Below the pieces are notes generated by a model, which saw nothing but the letters and a program-made list of their open reading frames with translations, was not told the DNA's origin and searched no databases. DNA of 16,106 bases from CAZNEZ01 sp964572475 (GTDB taxonomy: Bacteria; Bacillota; Clostridia; Lachnospirales; Lachnospiraceae), in the NCBI GenBank assembly GCA_964572475.1, contig CAZNEZ010000048.1, positions 1 to 16,106 on the forward strand, given 5' to 3'. Made by a program: the position numbers and the translations under genes. The stretch's first letter is position 1. Each line of letters opens with the position of its first letter. Shown here piece after piece: positions 14,054-16,106 of the stretch.

Positions 14054-15481
14054 ATGAAACAATATGAAACAGTCATTGGACTTGAGGTTCACGTTGAATT
14101 GGCTACAAAGACCAAGATTTTTTGTGCCTGCAGTACAGAGTTTGGTGGAGCACCCAATACACATACATGCCCTGTTTGTACAGGAATGCCAGGTTCACTT
14201 CCCGTGCTAAATAAACAAGTTGTAGAGAAAGCTATGGCAGTAGGACTTGCTACTAATTGCGAGATAACACAAAACTGTAAATTCGATAGAAAGAACTATT
14301 TTTATCCTGATAATCCTCAGAATTATCAGATTTCACAACTCTATCTACCGATTTGCCGTAATGGTGGTATAGAAATAGAAACTGAATCTGGTAAGAAAAC
14401 TATAAGAATACATGAGATTCATATGGAAGAAGATGCAGGAAAGTTAATTCATGATGAATGGGATGACTGTTCTTTGGTGGATTACAATCGTTCAGGAGTA
14501 CCTCTTATAGAGATAGTTTCTGAGCCAGATATGCGTTCAAGCGAAGAGGTTATTTCATATTTGGAGAAGCTAAGACTTATTATTCAATACCTTGGAGCTT
14601 CTGATTGTAAGCTTAATGAAGGCTCTATGAGAGCTGATGTCAACTTATCTGTTCGTGAATATGGAGCAGAGGAGTTTGGTACAAGAACTGAGATGAAGAA
14701 TTTGAACTCATTTAAAGCAATAGCAAGAGCTATTGAGAATGAGAGAGAACGTCAGATTGATCTTATAGAAGATGGGAATACAATTACTCAGGAAACAAGA
14801 AGGTGGGATGATAACAAGGAGTATTCATATGCTATGCGTTCTAAAGAAGATGCACAGGATTATAGATACTTCCCAGAACCAGACCTTGTTCCTATTGTAA
14901 TCAGTGATGAATGGCTTAATGAGGTTAAATCACATCAGCCTGAACTTAGGGATGAGAAAAGAGAAAGATATGCTAAAGAATATGAGATACCAGAATATGA
15001 TGCCAATATTATAACAGCTTCTAAAAAACTGGCTGATATATTTGAAGAAGCAGTTGATATATGCAAGAAGCCTAAGAAGGTTAGTAACTGGTTAATGGTT
15101 GAAACTATGAGCTTACTTAAGAAGAATGAAATGGATATTGATGATATTTCATTTTCTCCTGCTTACCTTGCTAAGCTTATTGATATGATTGATGGTAATG
15201 TTATCAATGGTTCGGTTGCTAAAGAAGTATTTGAACAGATATTTAAAGAAAATATTGATCCTGAAAAGTATGTTGAAGAAAAAGGCCTTAAAATGGATAA
15301 TGACGAAGATGGACTAAGAGCAATTATTGAGGAAGTTATTGCAGCTAATCCACAGTCAGTTGAAGATTATAACAATGGTAAGGATAAAGCCATAGGATTT
15401 CTAGTTGGGCAAACTATGAAGAAGACACAAGGCAAAGCTAATCCAGGAATAATTAACAAAATTCTTAAAGAACTTTTATAA
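14054..15481 (+). CDS. gatB: Asp-tRNA(Asn)/Glu-tRNA(Gln) amidotransferase subunit B
   Basis: A 475-residue subunit that binds the misacylated tRNA, activates Glu or Asp with ATP and amidates it with ammonia from GatA. Seen: the opening YETVIGLEVHVEL, zinc ligands C24, C26, C39 and C42 (FCACSTEF and HTCPVCTG), DRKNYFYPDNPQNYQISQ, HMEEDAGK, the RSGVPLIEIVSEPD segment, EGSMRADVNLSV and RTEMKNLNSF. The C-terminal tRNA-binding helical and YqeY-like part ends GFLVGQTMKKTQGKANPGIINKIL. I place the start at ATG 14054, with AGGAGG at 14039-14044. The frame extends to an ATG at 13982 inside gatA, but those 24 residues are not GatB-like. The subunit set supports indirect synthesis of Gln-tRNA and possibly Asn-tRNA. 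Confidence 0.98.
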   Translation: MKQYETVIGLEVHVELATKTKIFCACSTEFGGAPNTHTCPVCTGMPGSLPVLNKQVVEKAMAVGLATNCEITQNCKFDRKNYFYPDNPQNYQISQLYLPICRNGGIEIETESGKKTIRIHEIHMEEDAGKLIHDEWDDCSLVDYNRSGVPLIEIVSEPDMRSSEEVISYLEKLRLIIQYLGASDCKLNEGSMRADVNLSVREYGAEEFGTRTEMKNLNSFKAIARAIENERERQIDLIEDGNTITQETRRWDDNKEYSYAMRSKEDAQDYRYFPEPDLVPIVISDEWLNEVKSHQPELRDEKRERYAKEYEIPEYDANIITASKKLADIFEEAVDICKKPKKVSNWLMVETMSLLKKNEMDIDDISFSPAYLAKLIDMIDGNVINGSVAKEVFEQIFKENIDPEKYVEEKGLKMDNDEDGLRAIIEEVIAANPQSVEDYNNGKDKAIGFLVGQTMKKTQGKANPGIINKILKELL

Positions 15482-15494
15482 TAGTGGAATAAAA

Positions 15495-15524
15495 ACAAAT
15501 GGCACCCGATTGGGTGCCGTTTGT
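15495..15524 (+). terminator. Bidirectional terminator between gatB and the PilZ gene
   Basis: A 13-pair stem including one G.T (15495-15507 with 15512-15524, loop GATT) has core GGCACCC/GGGTGCC. On the plus strand it is 14 nt past the gatB stop with a modest TTTG tail. On the minus strand it is followed by a better TTTGTTTTTA tail. It probably ends both convergent transcripts. Confidence 0.85.
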
Positions 15525-15569
15525 ATATAAGTAAAATATTATGAAGGTATTATGAAAAATATGAAAAAG

Positions 15570-15917
15570 CTAGTTGTGTTCATTCTCAAATTCATCAAAA
15601 ATGTAATTGAGAATTGGCGCGAGACCAACAAATTCGCAACCATAGTAGTAATCTGAACCATCTTTAACTGAACGAATTATCTTAACAACAGTATAAAGTG
15701 ATGATTCTTTAGAACCTAAACAAATCTTAGAGTTAAAATAGTATCCTAAAAGAAGCTCGGCAGAAGTGATAAAACCAATACCATTTCTTGAAATATTAGT
15801 TACATGGATAGGAGCATCAATATTACTAATCTTCTCGTTATCCTGTTTGAATAAATCTGATATGTGAAGTGACATATTGACATCGATACGTCTACTTCTT
15901 CTTTTTTCTTCGCCCAT
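15570..15917 (-). CDS. PilZ domain protein (probable c-di-GMP receptor)
   Basis: A 115-residue single-domain cytoplasmic PilZ protein. Both c-di-GMP-binding motifs are present: the N-terminal arginine motif in EKRRSRRIDV (R6-R10) and [DN]xSxxG as NISRNG (41-46). The beta-barrel end has YYYGCEFVGL (about 90-99). It would act by changing partner interactions when c-di-GMP binds, and the partner is unknown. I place the start at ATG 15915-15917 with AGAGAGG upstream. The frame runs on to a TTG at 16043, but that codon is part of the promoter -35 box, so the longer form is not possible from this promoter. It stands alone, convergent with gatB. No diguanylate cyclase or phosphodiesterase gene is in the window. 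Confidence 0.88.
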   Translation of the reverse strand: MGEEKRRSRRIDVNMSLHISDLFKQDNEKISNIDAPIHVTNISRNGIGFITSAELLLGYYFNSKICLGSKESSLYTVVKIIRSVKDGSDYYYGCEFVGLAPILNYIFDEFENEHN

Positions 15918-15975
15918 ATGGTACCTCTCTTGATATAATGAAGAATTACATAACAACATATAATGTTTTGTTTGC

Positions 15976-16003
15976 TTGCATTGCACTTTTAAGTGCTTAG
16001 CAA
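15976..16003 (-). promoter_or_regulatory. Dyad at the 5' end of the PilZ transcript
   Basis: TTGC, ATT, GCACTT, TT, AAGTGC, TTA, GCAA (plus-strand order) form two nested stems around a 3x3 internal loop. With the predicted start near 16008, the hairpin would be the first structure in the mRNA. It may be a 5' stabilising element or an operator dyad. Confidence 0.35.
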
Positions 16004-16014
16004 TGATTATATAT

Positions 16015-16043
16015 ATTATACAAGTAATTGACTCAATAATCAA
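16015..16043 (-). promoter_or_regulatory. Promoter of the PilZ gene (minus strand)
   Basis: Minus strand: TTGATT (16043-16038), 17 bp, then a perfect TATAAT (16020-16015). The predicted start near 16008 gives a leader of about 90 nt to the ATG at 15917. The rest, 16044-16106, is AT-rich with no feature I can name. Confidence 0.7.
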
Positions 16044-16106
16044 GAAAAATACAAAATTTGCTGAATAGGAAATTTTTATTTGATATTTTAAAATCTATGT
16101 ATTATA

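Noticed and set aside
15918..16043. Longer PilZ protein starting at TTG 16043
   Set aside because: That TTG is the -35 box of a TTGATT-17-TATAAT promoter, so it would lie upstream of the transcript start. The ATG at 15917 has its own ribosome site.
1..16106. CRISPR array, transposon or prophage
   Set aside because: No regularly spaced repeats beyond the small element described, no transposase or integrase, and no terminal inverted repeats with target duplication.

Overview
The window reads as an ordinary chromosomal stretch of a low-GC Gram-positive anaerobe, most likely a Lachnospiraceae (Clostridia) gut-type bacterium. The basis is AT-rich coding sequence with A/T-ending codons, strong AGGAGG-type ribosome binding sites, TTGACA-17-TATTAT promoters, a GatCAB amidotransferase operon, a clostridial-type cytidylate-kinase-like protein and lipoprotein signal peptides. 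Species is not assigned. I see no rRNA, tRNA, CRISPR array, transposase or phage gene.

Layout. (1) 1-263: two copies of the same intrinsic terminator separated by a short dispersed repeat, then a promoter region. (2) 264-2989: a probable two-gene operon, a flavin-reductase-like FMN protein and a cytoplasmic GH36 alpha-galactosidase. (3) 2990-3295: a strong promoter and a roughly 210-nt structured leader containing an intrinsic terminator. (4) 3296-8675: a complete branched-chain (or related) amino-acid ABC importer in the order binding lipoprotein, two permeases and two ATPases, followed by a cytidylate-kinase-like gene. It ends in a terminator shared with the convergent genes. (5) 8793-11990, minus strand: a LamG-domain lipoprotein and a 782-residue protein with a degenerate cyclic-nucleotide-binding (CNB) N-terminus and a long region of unknown function, probably bicistronic. 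(6) 12022-15524: divergent promoters that share their -35 DNA, a leader with a terminator hairpin and repeats, then gatC-gatA-gatB. (7) 15570-15917, minus strand: a small PilZ (c-di-GMP-binding) protein.

How the parts work together. The liv genes form a full importer. A 10-bp stem-loop after the binding-protein gene could let that component be made in excess. GatCAB converts Glu-tRNA(Gln) and/or Asp-tRNA(Asn) to the amidated forms. The alpha-galactosidase would hydrolyse imported alpha-galactosides in the cytoplasm, although no sugar transporter is in the window. The LamG lipoprotein and CNB-like protein are the least understood pair and the best candidate for new biology: an outward-facing jelly-roll lipoprotein made with a large cytoplasmic protein whose sensor domain lacks the residues that normally hold cAMP.

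The other notable theme is non-coding. A short repeat with core GGAAATTACGCAG occurs two or three times as clear copies and once as a degenerate copy, each time just downstream of a stem-loop. Two of these copies lie right in front of a ribosome binding site (gatC and livH). Two operons (liv and gat) carry intrinsic terminators inside their 5' leaders, which suggests attenuation control, but I could not match either leader to a known riboswitch or T-box.
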